DNA from: Halieaceae bacterium
GTDB taxonomy: Bacteria > Pseudomonadota > Gammaproteobacteria > Pseudomonadales > Halieaceae
Direction: 5' to 3'
Length of the DNA: 64,000 nt
NCBI GenBank assembly: GCA_902547755.1
Contig: CACCPA010000009.1
Span: 1-64,000 of the forward strand
How positions within the stretch are numbered: position 1 is the stretch's first letter; each line of letters starts with the position of its first letter. Below are positions 1-10,667 of the stretch, in pieces. The notes below the pieces were generated by a model that was not told the origin of the DNA, searched no databases, and saw only the letters and a list, made by a program, of their open reading frames with translations. The position numbers and the translations under genes were made by a program.

Positions 1-436
1 CAGGTTGGGGCTGAGGCGCCGGAGACGGGTCGTCAGTAACCTCATTGACAACAGCCGCTGCAACAAGAGCAGCGCCAACAATTCCTACTACACCTGCGCC
101 CGCTATTGCCGCGCCCACGGCAGACACAGCACCAGCGATACCGCCGGCCGCGCCACCTGCAGCCGCGCCACCTGCAGCCGCGCCACCTGCAGCCGCGCCA
201 CCTGACCCAGCCGCTCCGCCTGACCCAGCCGCTCCGCCAGATCCGGCTCCGGAACCGCCTGACCCTGCCTGACCGGCATTACTTTGAGGAGCCGGAGCCG
301 GCGCCGAGGCCGGAGCAGGGGTCGAGGGCGGTGCAGTCGACTGGGCCATGGCTGGCCCGACCACTAAATTGGTAGCGACGATCGCGGAAATAATTGCCCG
401 CGTGTTTGTAACTGATTTTTTACTTTTGAAGTGCAC
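1..436 (-). CDS. Exported Gly/Ala-rich protein, partial (C-terminus beyond the window edge)
   Basis: An open frame starts at a GTG (436, minus strand) preceded five bases upstream by a strong AAGGGGG ribosome site, and runs off the left edge after 145 codons. The product opens with a basic N-terminus, a hydrophobic stretch and a signal-peptidase-like site ending PAMA before QSTAPPS (about residue 31). A Pro/Ala linker follows, then repeats of GGAAGS and GGAAA units, then a long small-residue hydrophobic segment (GAVSAVGAAIAGAG...ALVAAAVV, about residues 95-130) that could span a membrane, then an acidic/proline tail (VTDDPSPAPQP). I do not recognise the family. It lies 169 bases downstream of a polysaccharide-initiating transferase on the same strand, which suggests a surface or exopolysaccharide setting. 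The coding call is fairly sure; the function is unknown. Confidence 0.7.
   Translation of the reverse strand, partial: MHFKSKKSVTNTRAIISAIVATNLVVGPAMAQSTAPPSTPAPASAPAPAPQSNAGQAGSGGSGAGSGGAAGSGGAAGSGGAAAGGAAAGGAAAGGAAGGIAGAVSAVGAAIAGAGVVGIVGAALVAAAVVNEVTDDPSPAPQPQP
148..239. repeat. Tandem repeats inside the Gly/Ala-rich gene
   Basis: A 15-base unit (ccgcgccacctgcag) is repeated 3.8 times at 148-204, followed by two copies of an 18-base unit (gacccagccgctccgcc plus t or a) at 204-239. Both periods are multiples of three, so changes in copy number keep the frame and only lengthen or shorten the Gly/Ala/Ser region of the exported protein. Confidence 0.85.
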
Positions 437-605
437 ACGCACCCCCTTGTCGCGTTTGGGAAATAAATACGGCTTTTTGTTACCTGTTACCGACCGATTT
501 CGGCCTATTAAAGCCGCATATCATCCAGGACGTCAACCGCACCTATTGTAGTCTAAGCATTGTTACAGTTCCATTTACGGAAGAACTTAATAACCACTAC
601 AATGG

Positions 606-1730
606 CTAAGTTGTCACATTTCGCACATTTGCATCGGGCAAAACACAGAGCCGACCAATCAAATACTTCGATCCAAAGACGTAAAAAGCCCACTGACCAA
701 AGATCAGAAAAAACCATTGATCGCCCGCAGTAGCCCATACTTCTAATACGGTCAGCAGAAATGGAATCCCCGAAAAAACAGCGACGACACTGACACCCGT
801 AATATTGTTGGCACGCATTGGCGATGTATTGCCAGCACTTAGGTAAGCAAATAGAAGATTGTGGAAGTGCTGGTTGTCAGGGTTCAACGGCGATAACCCT
901 TGTCGCAACCTCCGCACCATGCTCCAGATCAAATCTGCTATCGGATAAAACACTAGCGACAAGAGCCACCAAACGGATACATCGGTGTTATTCGAGACAA
1001 CGATTAAACTTAATCCAGCCATAGCGCCCAAGAAATACGCACCACCATCACCTAAGAAAAATCGTCCACTGATGAGGTTGAACACAAGAAAGACGAGACA
1101 GCCTGCGACTGCTGCTAACAGAAATGGCACCAGATCAGGGGGCGCAACTGATATAAGCGCGAGGAACGCGAGCGCGCTTGTACCCGCTACCAGCCCATTA
1201 GCACCATCCGCGGTATTGAAAGCGTTTGGAATGAAGGCAACGCAAAGGGCGGTAAAAAGAATCGCGCTCAGCGGCGAGACTCCAACAATAAAATCTACCC
1301 ACCCTATCCCGACGGGCGACAAAACCGTATCAGGAGCGAGATACATCGTGAGCAAACCAAGACACAGCATCAACGCGAATCTAATTCTTGCTGACAACAG
1401 CCCGCTGAGATCCTCGTAGACTCCAATCAAAAAGTAAGTAACGCATGTCGCTATTATCACTGCCTCATTAAGAGGTGGCAGAAGAAGCCCAACATACGTC
1501 TGGTACCCGAGATGCATGAGCATGTAGGCAACGATCGCGACCCCCCCCAGGCGAGTGGCATCAACCTGGGAAATCCCATGCTTGCCAGCGAAGTCCTTCC
1601 CACCAAAGGAGAGTATGTAATTACAAATGAGCATAGCAATCAGACCTGCTGCTCCACCCACCAGAAGCACAAGTCCCCAAGCCACAGCGGCTTGGGATAT
1701 TGACAACCCCAATCGATCTCTAAAGCTCAC
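606..1730 (-). CDS. WecA/MraY-family polyprenyl-phosphate glycosyl-1-phosphate transferase
   Basis: This polytopic inner-membrane enzyme should move a sugar-1-phosphate (GlcNAc-1-P in WecA itself) from a UDP-sugar to undecaprenyl phosphate, the first step of O-antigen or exopolysaccharide assembly. The 374 residues hold about ten hydrophobic segments. Family motifs are visible: DATR at 57-60 and YED at 105-107 in cytoplasmic loops, NAFNTADGANGLVAG at 169-183, FLGDGGAYFLG at 225-235, and HFH at 288-290, the HxH loop typical of WecA-type rather than MraY enzymes. It starts at GTG with only a weak ribosome site. The next gene downstream on the same strand encodes a secreted Gly/Ala-rich protein. 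The family is secure; the sugar is not determined. Confidence 0.87.
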   Translation of the reverse strand: MSFRDRLGLSISQAAVAWGLVLLVGGAAGLIAMLICNYILSFGGKDFAGKHGISQVDATRLGGVAIVAYMLMHLGYQTYVGLLLPPLNEAVIIATCVTYFLIGVYEDLSGLLSARIRFALMLCLGLLTMYLAPDTVLSPVGIGWVDFIVGVSPLSAILFTALCVAFIPNAFNTADGANGLVAGTSALAFLALISVAPPDLVPFLLAAVAGCLVFLVFNLISGRFFLGDGGAYFLGAMAGLSLIVVSNNTDVSVWWLLSLVFYPIADLIWSMVRRLRQGLSPLNPDNQHFHNLLFAYLSAGNTSPMRANNITGVSVVAVFSGIPFLLTVLEVWATAGDQWFFLIFGQWAFYVFGSKYLIGRLCVLPDANVRNVTT

Positions 1731-1875
1731 GTCGTAATCTCTGTACGAATGCCGCCGACACCCTAAAGGTATGCGAGCAAAAATACAAAAAAATGACGCC
1801 CTCTTGGAAATACTTCACAGCCAAATGCGGTCAATACGACACATTGACGCTCACCATTAACTCACATTTGTCTAG

Positions 1876-2484
1876 TTACGAACGAAGCTTGAACGGCACC
1901 CTACTGGCAACTGGGCGGATGCGATAAAGGAGTAAAATCCCGAAAATACCACCATAAAGCGCCGCATTGCCCACATCCGATCTTGATAGCCAAAACAAAT
2001 GTAGCCAACCCAATACAACGACGGCATAAGTGAGTTTGTGAAGCTGCCGCCAATACCTTCCCATTCTTTTGCGGACTGTCCGAGCCGACGTAATGCCAAG
2101 AGGCACCAAAATAAGCCACGCGACGAAGCCGACCAACACATAAGGTCGCTCAACCAACTCCTCGATAAGCTGATCCCCAGACCAACCTATGAACACCTGT
2201 GCAAACACGAGCAAGTGAAGCGTCGCGTAAAACCAGACGTACAGCCCTAGCATCCGTCGATAACGGGCGAGTCTCGGCCAACCATGTCGCGCAAGCGGTG
2301 TTGCCAGAAGCACCAGTACCAGAAACCGCATGACCCACTCGCCCGTGACGTGCATCAGATGGTCTGCAGGGTCTGGCCCTAGCGAATTTGACACCACGCC
2401 GGTAACTAGCAACGCAAATGGAGCAAGACAGACCAAAAATACCAGCACCCGCAGCGCTGGATTCAACGCTGATGGAATGTTCAT
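1876..2484 (-). CDS. msrQ: MsrQ, haem-containing membrane subunit of the periplasmic methionine sulfoxide reductase
   Basis: MsrQ (YedZ) is a six-helix b-type cytochrome of the ferric-reductase-like family that passes electrons from the quinone pool or flavin reductase to MsrP. The 202-residue product shows the expected hydrophobic helices and haem-binding histidines, for example in HVTGEW, LHLLVF, QLHKLTYA and LGWLHLFW. The open frame reaches back to 2589, but MNIPSALNP at 2484 is chosen because the longer version would overlap msrP by 83 bases and lacks family resemblance there. The gene lies 22 bases after msrP, the usual msrPQ order. Confidence 0.88.
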   Translation of the reverse strand: MNIPSALNPALRVLVFLVCLAPFALLVTGVVSNSLGPDPADHLMHVTGEWVMRFLVLVLLATPLARHGWPRLARYRRMLGLYVWFYATLHLLVFAQVFIGWSGDQLIEELVERPYVLVGFVAWLILVPLGITSARTVRKRMGRYWRQLHKLTYAVVVLGWLHLFWLSRSDVGNAALYGGIFGILLLYRIRPVASRVPFKLRS

Positions 2485-2506
2485 GAACGACTTTACTGCT
2501 TGGGCG

Positions 2507-3484
2507 TTAGTAGTAGCGGGCAAGGTCCATGCCTTTATACATGCCTGCCACCAGCTCACCATAGCCGTTGAACATCTGCGTTTTGACACGGCTAGGATTA
2601 AAGAGCGACGAGGGCAGACGACGCTCGTAGGCTTGCGACCACCGAGGATGACTCACTTCCGGGTTCACATTGGCGTAAAACCCGTACTCCTGAGGTGCAA
2701 GCTCCTGCCAACTGGTTTTTGGCTGGCGATCCGTCACGTTAATTTCGACAATCGACTTAATGTTCTTAAACCCGTATTTCCAGGGAACGATGAGTCGTAA
2801 CGGCGCGCCACTCTGATTGGGAAGCGTTTTACCGTAAAGACCCACCGTCATCAGTGTCAGCGGATTCATCGCCTCGTCCATGCGTAGCCCCTCGCGGTAG
2901 GGCCAGTCGATAATCGAGGTAAACGAGCGGGTGCCGCGCATCTCCGAGCGCCGGTACAGGGTTTTAAATTCCACAAACTTCCCGCCAGTGTCAGGCTCAA
3001 ATCGATCGAGTAGCTCTGACAGCGGGAAACCAATCCACGGAACCACCATGGACCATGCCTCGACACAGCGAAATCGATAAATGCGCTCTTCAAGGTCAAA
3101 GCCACCCAGAATATCTTCAAGGTGTAGTTTGCCTGGCTTTTTCACCAAACCACCGACCTTGATCTCCCAGGGATCGGTCGTCATGGCAGCCGCGAAGCGC
3201 GCTGGATCTGACTTATCCGTGCCGAACTCGTAAAAATTGTTATAGGTGGTTGCTGCCTCGTAGGGGGTCAGGTCTTCTTTCGCCTTGTAGGCACTGCCAT
3301 CAGGTGCGGAAACGAAATCCAGTGCCTGTGGTACTGAAGAATCAGCCATCGCCTCCCCAGCAGCTACGAGCCCTGCGCCTGCTGCTGCCGCCTTCATCAA
3401 ATTTCGCCGATTCAACCAGACGGACTCAGGGGTAATTTCGGAGGATGCTATTTGCGGAAACGGGCTCCAACGCGATTTACTCAT
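2507..3484 (-). CDS. msrP: MsrP, periplasmic molybdopterin protein-methionine-sulfoxide reductase
   Basis: MsrP (YedY) repairs oxidised methionines in envelope proteins using a molybdopterin cofactor. The 325-residue length fits the family. A twin-arginine signal is visible (NRRNLMK at 25-31, then an alanine-rich core ending near AMA), so the protein should be exported folded by Tat. Cys140, in the segment YRFRCVEAWSMVVPW, matches the cysteine that binds molybdenum. The C-terminal half keeps the conserved blocks LTLMTVGLYGK and PWKYGFK. msrQ follows directly. A promoter should lie in the 217 bases before the gene, but I cannot place it. Confidence 0.93.
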   Translation of the reverse strand: MSKSRWSPFPQIASSEITPESVWLNRRNLMKAAAAGAGLVAAGEAMADSSVPQALDFVSAPDGSAYKAKEDLTPYEAATTYNNFYEFGTDKSDPARFAAAMTTDPWEIKVGGLVKKPGKLHLEDILGGFDLEERIYRFRCVEAWSMVVPWIGFPLSELLDRFEPDTGGKFVEFKTLYRRSEMRGTRSFTSIIDWPYREGLRMDEAMNPLTLMTVGLYGKTLPNQSGAPLRLIVPWKYGFKNIKSIVEINVTDRQPKTSWQELAPQEYGFYANVNPEVSHPRWSQAYERRLPSSLFNPSRVKTQMFNGYGELVAGMYKGMDLARYY

Positions 3485-3701
3485 AAGGTGTTTGCCTTGT
3501 TGTCTTCAACGCCATCAGCGAAACGGTGCCGTGAGTTTGCATATCACCGCTGGTCTCACTGTATTAGTCACTGCTGGCACACAAAAGTTCTATGGCGAGG
3601 CAGAACCGAAGGGTTCTGACTAACCACCGCAACTACGATCCCTAAGCTACCACTTCGGACTTTGCTCAGTCAGGACCGTCGTGACCGTGTATAGGTTACA
3701 A

Positions 3702-3941
3702 CTAGCTTTGCTGGAATACGGGGGCTAACCATTTCTCGGACTCCGCGATATCCTCGCCACGCGCTCCCGCGTAGACGTCGAGCTGATCACTGGTGATCTT
3801 GCCCAAGTTGAAATATCGCGCATCGGGATGTCCAAAATAAAACCCTGAAACCGAGGCCGTCGGCGTCATCGCCATGTTCTCGGTCAGCGAGATGCCCGTA
3901 TTCGCCTCGACATCTAAGAAATGAAATCTAAGTACGTCCAT
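3702..3941 (-). pseudogene. metH: C-terminal remnant of cobalamin-dependent methionine synthase (metH)
   Basis: From about residue 9 this 79-codon frame reads LDVEANTGISLTENMAM, then SVSGFYFGHPDARYF, then EKWLAPVFQQS. That is the very end of the MetH activation (AdoMet-binding) domain. The first eight residues (MDVLRFHF) do not match MetH, and the frame meets a stop ten codons upstream of the ATG, so over 1,100 residues of the enzyme are missing. The remaining stretch has no stop or frameshift. The natural stop is kept, so this looks like the 3' stump left by a deletion, ending roughly at 3925. It lies between msrP and ilvC with no visible ribosome site. An intact metH elsewhere would settle it; a real small protein is unlikely. 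Confidence 0.7.
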
Positions 3942-4090
3942 TTGCCAAGAAAATAGCGAATAAACGGCTTTCTATCGGTGCTTTGTGCGGTCCTAACATT
4001 TACGTAGCGCCGCTCAACCACTACATTATCCGCCCCGTATGAACACCAGATTAAAAGCACCCTATTGAAATTCGTGACGAGGAGTCCCTA

Positions 4091-5557
4091 GTGAGCAACT
4101 ACTTCAATACCCTGCCCCTCCGCGTGCAGCTAGAAGAACTTGGCAAGTGCCGTTTCATGGAGCCTGAAGAGTTCGCTAATGGCGTAGACGCCATCAAGGA
4201 CAAGAAAATCGTCATCGTCGGCTGTGGTGCTCAGGGCTTAAACCAGGGTTTGAACCTTCGGGACAGCGGCTTGGATGTCTCCTATGCCCTTCGTGAGTCA
4301 GCCATTACCGAGCAGCGCGCATCGTTTCTTCGCGCAAGCGAGAACGGCTTTACCGTCGGCACCTATGAGGAGCTCATTCCTCAAGCGGACATGGTGCTCA
4401 ATCTAACCCCAGACAAGCAGCACACTGACGTGGTCACCACGGTGCAGCCCCTCATGAAGCACGGCGCCTGCCTCTCGTACTCACACGGCTTTAACATTGT
4501 TGAAGAAGGCATGCAGGTGCGTGAGGACATCACGGTCATCATGGTCGCTCCAAAGTGTCCCGGCACCGAGGTTCGAGAGGAGTACCTGCGTGGCTTTGGT
4601 GTTCCAACGCTCATCGCCGTTCACCGCGAAAACGACCGCAACGGTAATGGCCTCGAGCTTGCAAAAGCCTACGCAGCAGGTACTGGCGGTCATCGCGCAG
4701 GCGTTCTCGAGTCATCATTCATTGCTGAAGTGAAGTCTGACCTTATGGGTGAGCAGACCATCCTCTGCGGCATGCTCCAGACAGGCTCTATCCTGTGTTT
4801 TGATCGCATGGTCGAGCTCGGTATCGAGCCCGGCTACGCAGCCAAGCTTGTCCAGAACGGTTGGGAAACGGTTACTGAAGGTCTCAAGCACGGCGGCATC
4901 ACCAATATGATGGATCGCCTGACGAACCCCGCGAAGATCCGCGCCTTTGATCTTGCCGAAGACATGAAAGAAATTCTGCGTCCGCTGTTTGAAAAGCATC
5001 AGGACGACATCATGTCCGGTCACTTCTCTGAGATCATGATGGCAGACTGGGCCAACGACGATATCAACCTGCTGACATGGCGTGCCGAGACGAACGCAAC
5101 AGCGTTCGAAGAGCAGCCACTGACTGATCAGAACATCGAAGAGCAGACCTACTACGATCAGGGCATTCTGATGGTCGCCATGGTCAAAGCCGGGGTTGAA
5201 CTCGCGTTCGAGACCATGGTCTCTGCAGGCATCATCGACGAGTCGGCCTACTACGAGTCACTCCACGAGACACCGCTCATTGCCAACACCATTGCGCGTA
5301 AGAAGCTCTACGAGATGAACGTTGTGATTTCAGATACAGCTGAGTACGGCAACTACCTCTTTGATCAGGCGGCGCGCCCACTGCTCAAGGACTTCGTGGC
5401 TGGTCTCGGGGCTGACGTAATTGGTGGCGGCGTGACGGGCAGCAATGCGGTCGACAACAAGACCTTGATTGCCGTGAATGCTGAAATCCGCAATCACCCG
5501 GTTGAGCTGATTGGTGAAGAATTGCGTGGTTATATGACAGGCATGAAAGCCATTTAA
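4091..5557 (+). CDS. ilvC: Ketol-acid reductoisomerase, class II (IlvC)
   Basis: IlvC converts acetolactate or acetohydroxybutyrate to dihydroxy-isovalerate or methylvalerate with NADPH and Mg2+, the second step of valine/isoleucine synthesis. The length (488) is that of the long, E. coli-type class II enzyme with a duplicated C-terminal helical domain. The nucleotide-binding loop [11 protein letters not shown] is at 44-53, and the segment [19 protein letters not shown] carries conserved metal-site acidic residues. It starts at GTG 4091 after a good gaggag ribosome site. The partner ilvBH genes lie 23 kb away on the other strand, so the pathway is split. Confidence 0.96.
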   Translation: MSNYFNTLPLRVQLEELGKCRFMEPEEFANGVDAIKDKKIVIVGCGAQGLNQGLNLRDSGLDVSYALRESAITEQRASFLRASENGFTVGTYEELIPQADMVLNLTPDKQHTDVVTTVQPLMKHGACLSYSHGFNIVEEGMQVREDITVIMVAPKCPGTEVREEYLRGFGVPTLIAVHRENDRNGNGLELAKAYAAGTGGHRAGVLESSFIAEVKSDLMGEQTILCGMLQTGSILCFDRMVELGIEPGYAAKLVQNGWETVTEGLKHGGITNMMDRLTNPAKIRAFDLAEDMKEILRPLFEKHQDDIMSGHFSEIMMADWANDDINLLTWRAETNATAFEEQPLTDQNIEEQTYYDQGILMVAMVKAGVELAFETMVSAGIIDESAYYESLHETPLIANTIARKKLYEMNVVISDTAEYGNYLFDQAARPLLKDFVAGLGADVIGGGVTGSNAVDNKTLIAVNAEIRNHPVELIGEELRGYMTGMKAI

Positions 5558-5730
5558 CTACTAACGAGATGAGAGACGGTTCACTGCGCAAGCACTGGGC
5601 CGTTTTTTTGGCCCGATTGTTAGTGCACATCGAAGCCGCACACAAGGAACGTGACATAAAGTTGGCGTGTTCCTGTAGTTAACTGCACACTCCTGAGCTA
5701 GAAGCAGATACACAGTTTTCCGGAGAACCC

Positions 5731-6714
5731 ATGACATTACTCGTTACAGGCGGCGCTGGCTATGTGGGTTCGCATACGGTCCATGCACTGCTCGCGCAGG
5801 GCCATGAGGTCGTCATTCTCGATAATCTAAGTACCGGTCATAAGTGGGCGCTTCAGGACTGCGAGCTAATCACGATTGATCTCCGCGATGAAACGAATCT
5901 TGTGCGCAATCTAAAAGGTCGCAGCTTCGACGGTGTGCTGCATTTCGCGGCCAAATCACTCGTCGGCGAATCGAAGAATCAGCCCACCATGTACTACCAG
6001 AACAACGTAGGTGGTACGACAAACCTCGTGCGCGCCATGCAGGCCGCAGACATTCAACGGCTCGTCTTCTCTTCAACGGCCGCTATTTTTGGTAACCCGG
6101 TGTCAGACCTTATTGACGAAGCGCATCCCAAAGCACCGATCAACGTTTACGGGCAAACCAAGCTAGTCGTAGAGCAGATGCTCGAGGCGGTCACTGCGAG
6201 TTCCGACTTCAGTGCCACCTGCCTGCGTTACTTCAACGCAGCGGGTGCCAATAACGCGGCAAACCTGGGTGAATGGCACGAACCCGAAACACACCTCATT
6301 CCCAATGCACTTCGAGCGGCAGCTGGCACAGAGAATCCGTTAACACTATTCGGGGATGATTACCCCACGCCTGATGGCACCTGTGTTCGTGATTACATCC
6401 ATGTTGATGATCTTGCGAGCGCACACGTTGCCGCCATCGATACCATGATGGAGTCGGGTGTGTTTGGCACCTACAACCTAGGGAATGGGAACGGCTACTC
6501 GGTAAAGGAGGTAATTGCCGCCTGTGAGAAAGCCGTGGGATCAGAGATTCCGTTCACGATTGGCCCTCGCCGCGAAGGCGACCCCGCAACCCTTGTTGCA
6601 AGTTCACAGAAGGCGCGCGATGAACTCGGCTGGGCACCTGCGCATGACAGTATCGAAGAGATTGCACAGAGCGCCTGGAACTGGGAGTGCTACCGTCGCG
6701 ATACCCTAGCCTGA
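5731..6714 (+). CDS. galE: UDP-glucose 4-epimerase (GalE)
   Basis: This short-chain dehydrogenase interconverts UDP-glucose and UDP-galactose using tightly bound NAD. The 327-residue protein has the Rossmann motif GGAGYVGS at 7-14, the catalytic serine region SSTAAIF at 114-120, and the YxxxK pair Tyr140/Lys144. The C-terminal substrate blocks RDYIHVDDLASAH and YNLGNGNGYSVKEVI are typical of GalE. The start ATG follows a ggag ribosome site. A role in supplying sugars for surface polysaccharide fits the nearby WecA-type gene, but the two are not in one operon. Confidence 0.92.
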   Translation: MTLLVTGGAGYVGSHTVHALLAQGHEVVILDNLSTGHKWALQDCELITIDLRDETNLVRNLKGRSFDGVLHFAAKSLVGESKNQPTMYYQNNVGGTTNLVRAMQAADIQRLVFSSTAAIFGNPVSDLIDEAHPKAPINVYGQTKLVVEQMLEAVTASSDFSATCLRYFNAAGANNAANLGEWHEPETHLIPNALRAAAGTENPLTLFGDDYPTPDGTCVRDYIHVDDLASAHVAAIDTMMESGVFGTYNLGNGNGYSVKEVIAACEKAVGSEIPFTIGPRREGDPATLVASSQKARDELGWAPAHDSIEEIAQSAWNWECYRRDTLA

Positions 6715-6803
6715 ACCCTGTGGCCGTCATCACTGAAATATTCTCTTGTCGGTTGGCACTGGCAATCAACCTATCGCCCGAGACCCATTGTGAGGATAAA
6801 TCT

Positions 6804-7556
6804 ATGACCTGCCATTGGTCTCGAGTCATGATTTTGGTGCTCTGCATCATGCCTGCCGGCTGCACCAGCACCTTGAAAGCGGTCACGGGTACCTACTCTT
6901 ATTACGAAGTGATTGACGGAAAAGTCACTTACTTTCGCTGGAACCCCATGGGTATGCGGTATTACACGAGCGTGCTGGAGCAGGCCGACCCTGAGACTTC
7001 CGAGGCCATTGGTATAGAACACTGGAAAGACGCGACTACCGTTTACGAGTGGGATATTCCCATCCTTCATGCGGACCCCGCCACCTTTAAGCGTTTGACG
7101 GAAAACTACGCGAGAGATGCCACGCAGGTGTTCTACGGTCGAACAAGACTGGAAGGAGTCGATATCAACACCTTCAAGCGATTAGGCGATGCATGGTCTC
7201 GCGATAGTGATGATTTCTATTTCGGCAATAAGCACCTCGATGTCTGCGACATCGATACCTTCGAGCCTCTGTCCATGTGGCAGGCGCTAGACAGCCAGTG
7301 TTACTACATAGAATCCAAACGCCTCGGTGCTGTGGATCGCCCAAGCTTGCAGATTCTTTGGGGTGCCTACGCAAGCGATCGATCGCATGTATATTGGCTA
7401 GAGCACGTGGTTGACGGAGCGGACCCAGCGACATTTGAAGTCAAAGAGGACCCGATACAGACTTTGGCGCGCGATGCTAATCAATGTTTCAGTGGACCGC
7501 GTGTTGTGACTTGCGATGCGCTTAATCCCAAGGAGCAAGCTTATAGCCACTGTTAA
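6804..7556 (+). CDS. DKNYY-repeat lipoprotein of unknown function
   Basis: The frame is open from 6687, overlapping galE, but ATG 6804 follows a gagg ribosome site at eight bases and starts a convincing lipoprotein signal (MTCHWSRVMILVLCIMPAGC), so I chose it. The mature 230 or so residues contain at least three imperfect repeats of the form AD-x-xTF-x-RL...YARDxxxVFYgxxxLxgvD (for example ADPATFKRLTENYARD, then VDINTFKRLGDAWSRD). This is the DKNYY-type repeat found in many Gram-negative surface lipoproteins of unknown role. Cysteines at CDIDTF, DSQCYY, NQCFSG and VVTCDA may form disulfides. Function is not predicted. Confidence 0.75.
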   Translation: MTCHWSRVMILVLCIMPAGCTSTLKAVTGTYSYYEVIDGKVTYFRWNPMGMRYYTSVLEQADPETSEAIGIEHWKDATTVYEWDIPILHADPATFKRLTENYARDATQVFYGRTRLEGVDINTFKRLGDAWSRDSDDFYFGNKHLDVCDIDTFEPLSMWQALDSQCYYIESKRLGAVDRPSLQILWGAYASDRSHVYWLEHVVDGADPATFEVKEDPIQTLARDANQCFSGPRVVTCDALNPKEQAYSHC

Positions 7557-7677
7557 AGGAGTGCTCTGCTCGAAGTAAGCGGCCCTCTAATTCCCAATCT
7601 ATTTGCGATCTCTTTTATAAGATCTGGTGTGTGTTCCTCTCTGTGTGACCGTTACTGTGTGACCTAGTCTGCTTCAC

Positions 7678-9680
<2,003 letters not shown>

Positions 9681-9684
<4 letters not shown>

Positions 9685-10667
9685 TCGCCTGCCTGTTGGC
9701 GTCGATTAATCTCGTTGAGAAACGCGCCAGCCGCGGCGTCTTCGGCTCGCAGCGCTTTGAGCAATGCAACCATGTTGCGATCGCGCTCGTTCTCGAGCTG
9801 CATGACGGTTCGACCCGCTGCTTGCTCGTCTGATTGCTCAACAATGCGATCAATCAGCGCCTCATCAAGGTCGGGCACATCCATGAGCTTGGTCCAGGGC
9901 CATTCAAGACAGGGGCCAAATTGCTCAAGGAAGTGCTTCATCCCAGCTTGTCCACCGGCCACGCGATAGGTCTCAAAGAGCCCTTTCTGCGCCCAGCGCA
10001 GACCAAAACTGTGGGTAATGATGTCGTCAATCTGACCGGTTGTCGCCACGCCATCTTTTATTAGCCAAAGCGCCTCACGCCAAAGTGCCTCTAGCAGACG
10101 ATCGCCGACATGCGCTGGCACCTCGGCACCCAATACCACCGGTTTCATGGAGACCGACTCAAGGTAATCACTCGCCCGTTGCGTGACCTCTGGCGGCACT
10201 GCAGTCGAGGCAACCACCTCGACCAGCGGCAGCAAATAAACGGGGTTATACGGGTGCGACACAATGATCTGCTCGGGTCGGAGGGCGCCTTCTTGCAGCT
10301 CGCTCGGCATAAACCCGGAGGTCGAGGATGCGATGATGGCATTGGCATCACAGCTCTCCTGAGTACTCTTTAGAACTGCCTGCTTGACCTCGATACGCTC
10401 CGGTGTCGACTCTTGAATGTAGAGCGCACCTTCAACCGCATCCACCGTTGATGATGCGATGTACAAGCCACCTTCCTCGGGCACAACATCGCACAGCGCA
10501 GGTATTGCCTCGCGTCCCCGCTCTATGACGGAATGCAGTATGCGCTCCGCATCAGCACTGGGATCGAAAAAGCGAACATCCCAGCCGTTTAATAAAAACC
10601 GCGTCGCCCAACCTGAGCCAATCACACCACCGCCGATAATGGCGGCAGTTCGTCGCTTATCGGGCAT
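9681..10667 (-). CDS. lcdH: L-carnitine 3-dehydrogenase
   Basis: The enzyme oxidises L-carnitine to 3-dehydrocarnitine with NAD+ and belongs to the 3-hydroxyacyl-CoA dehydrogenase fold. The 328 residues match single-domain bacterial carnitine dehydrogenases. The Rossmann loop IGGGVIGSG is at 11-19, and the segment HPYNPVYLLPLVEV at 138-151 is a hallmark of this subfamily. Some homologues carry a fused C-terminal thioesterase; this one does not. Neighbours support the call: a BKACE enzyme upstream (overlap of one base, TAATG) and acetoacetyl-CoA synthetase downstream. Confidence 0.88.

Noticed and set aside
45-272. Plus-strand Pro/Ala-rich open frame of 75 codons
   Set aside because: It is the antisense of the Gly/Ala repeat region of the minus-strand exported protein, which has the signal peptide and ribosome site.
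985-1419. Plus-strand 144-codon open frame
   Set aside because: It lies antisense to the well-supported WecA-type transferase and has no family resemblance.
5597-5614. Hairpin gggcc-gttttttt-ggccc after ilvC
   Set aside because: The T run is in the loop rather than after the stem, so it is not a normal terminator.
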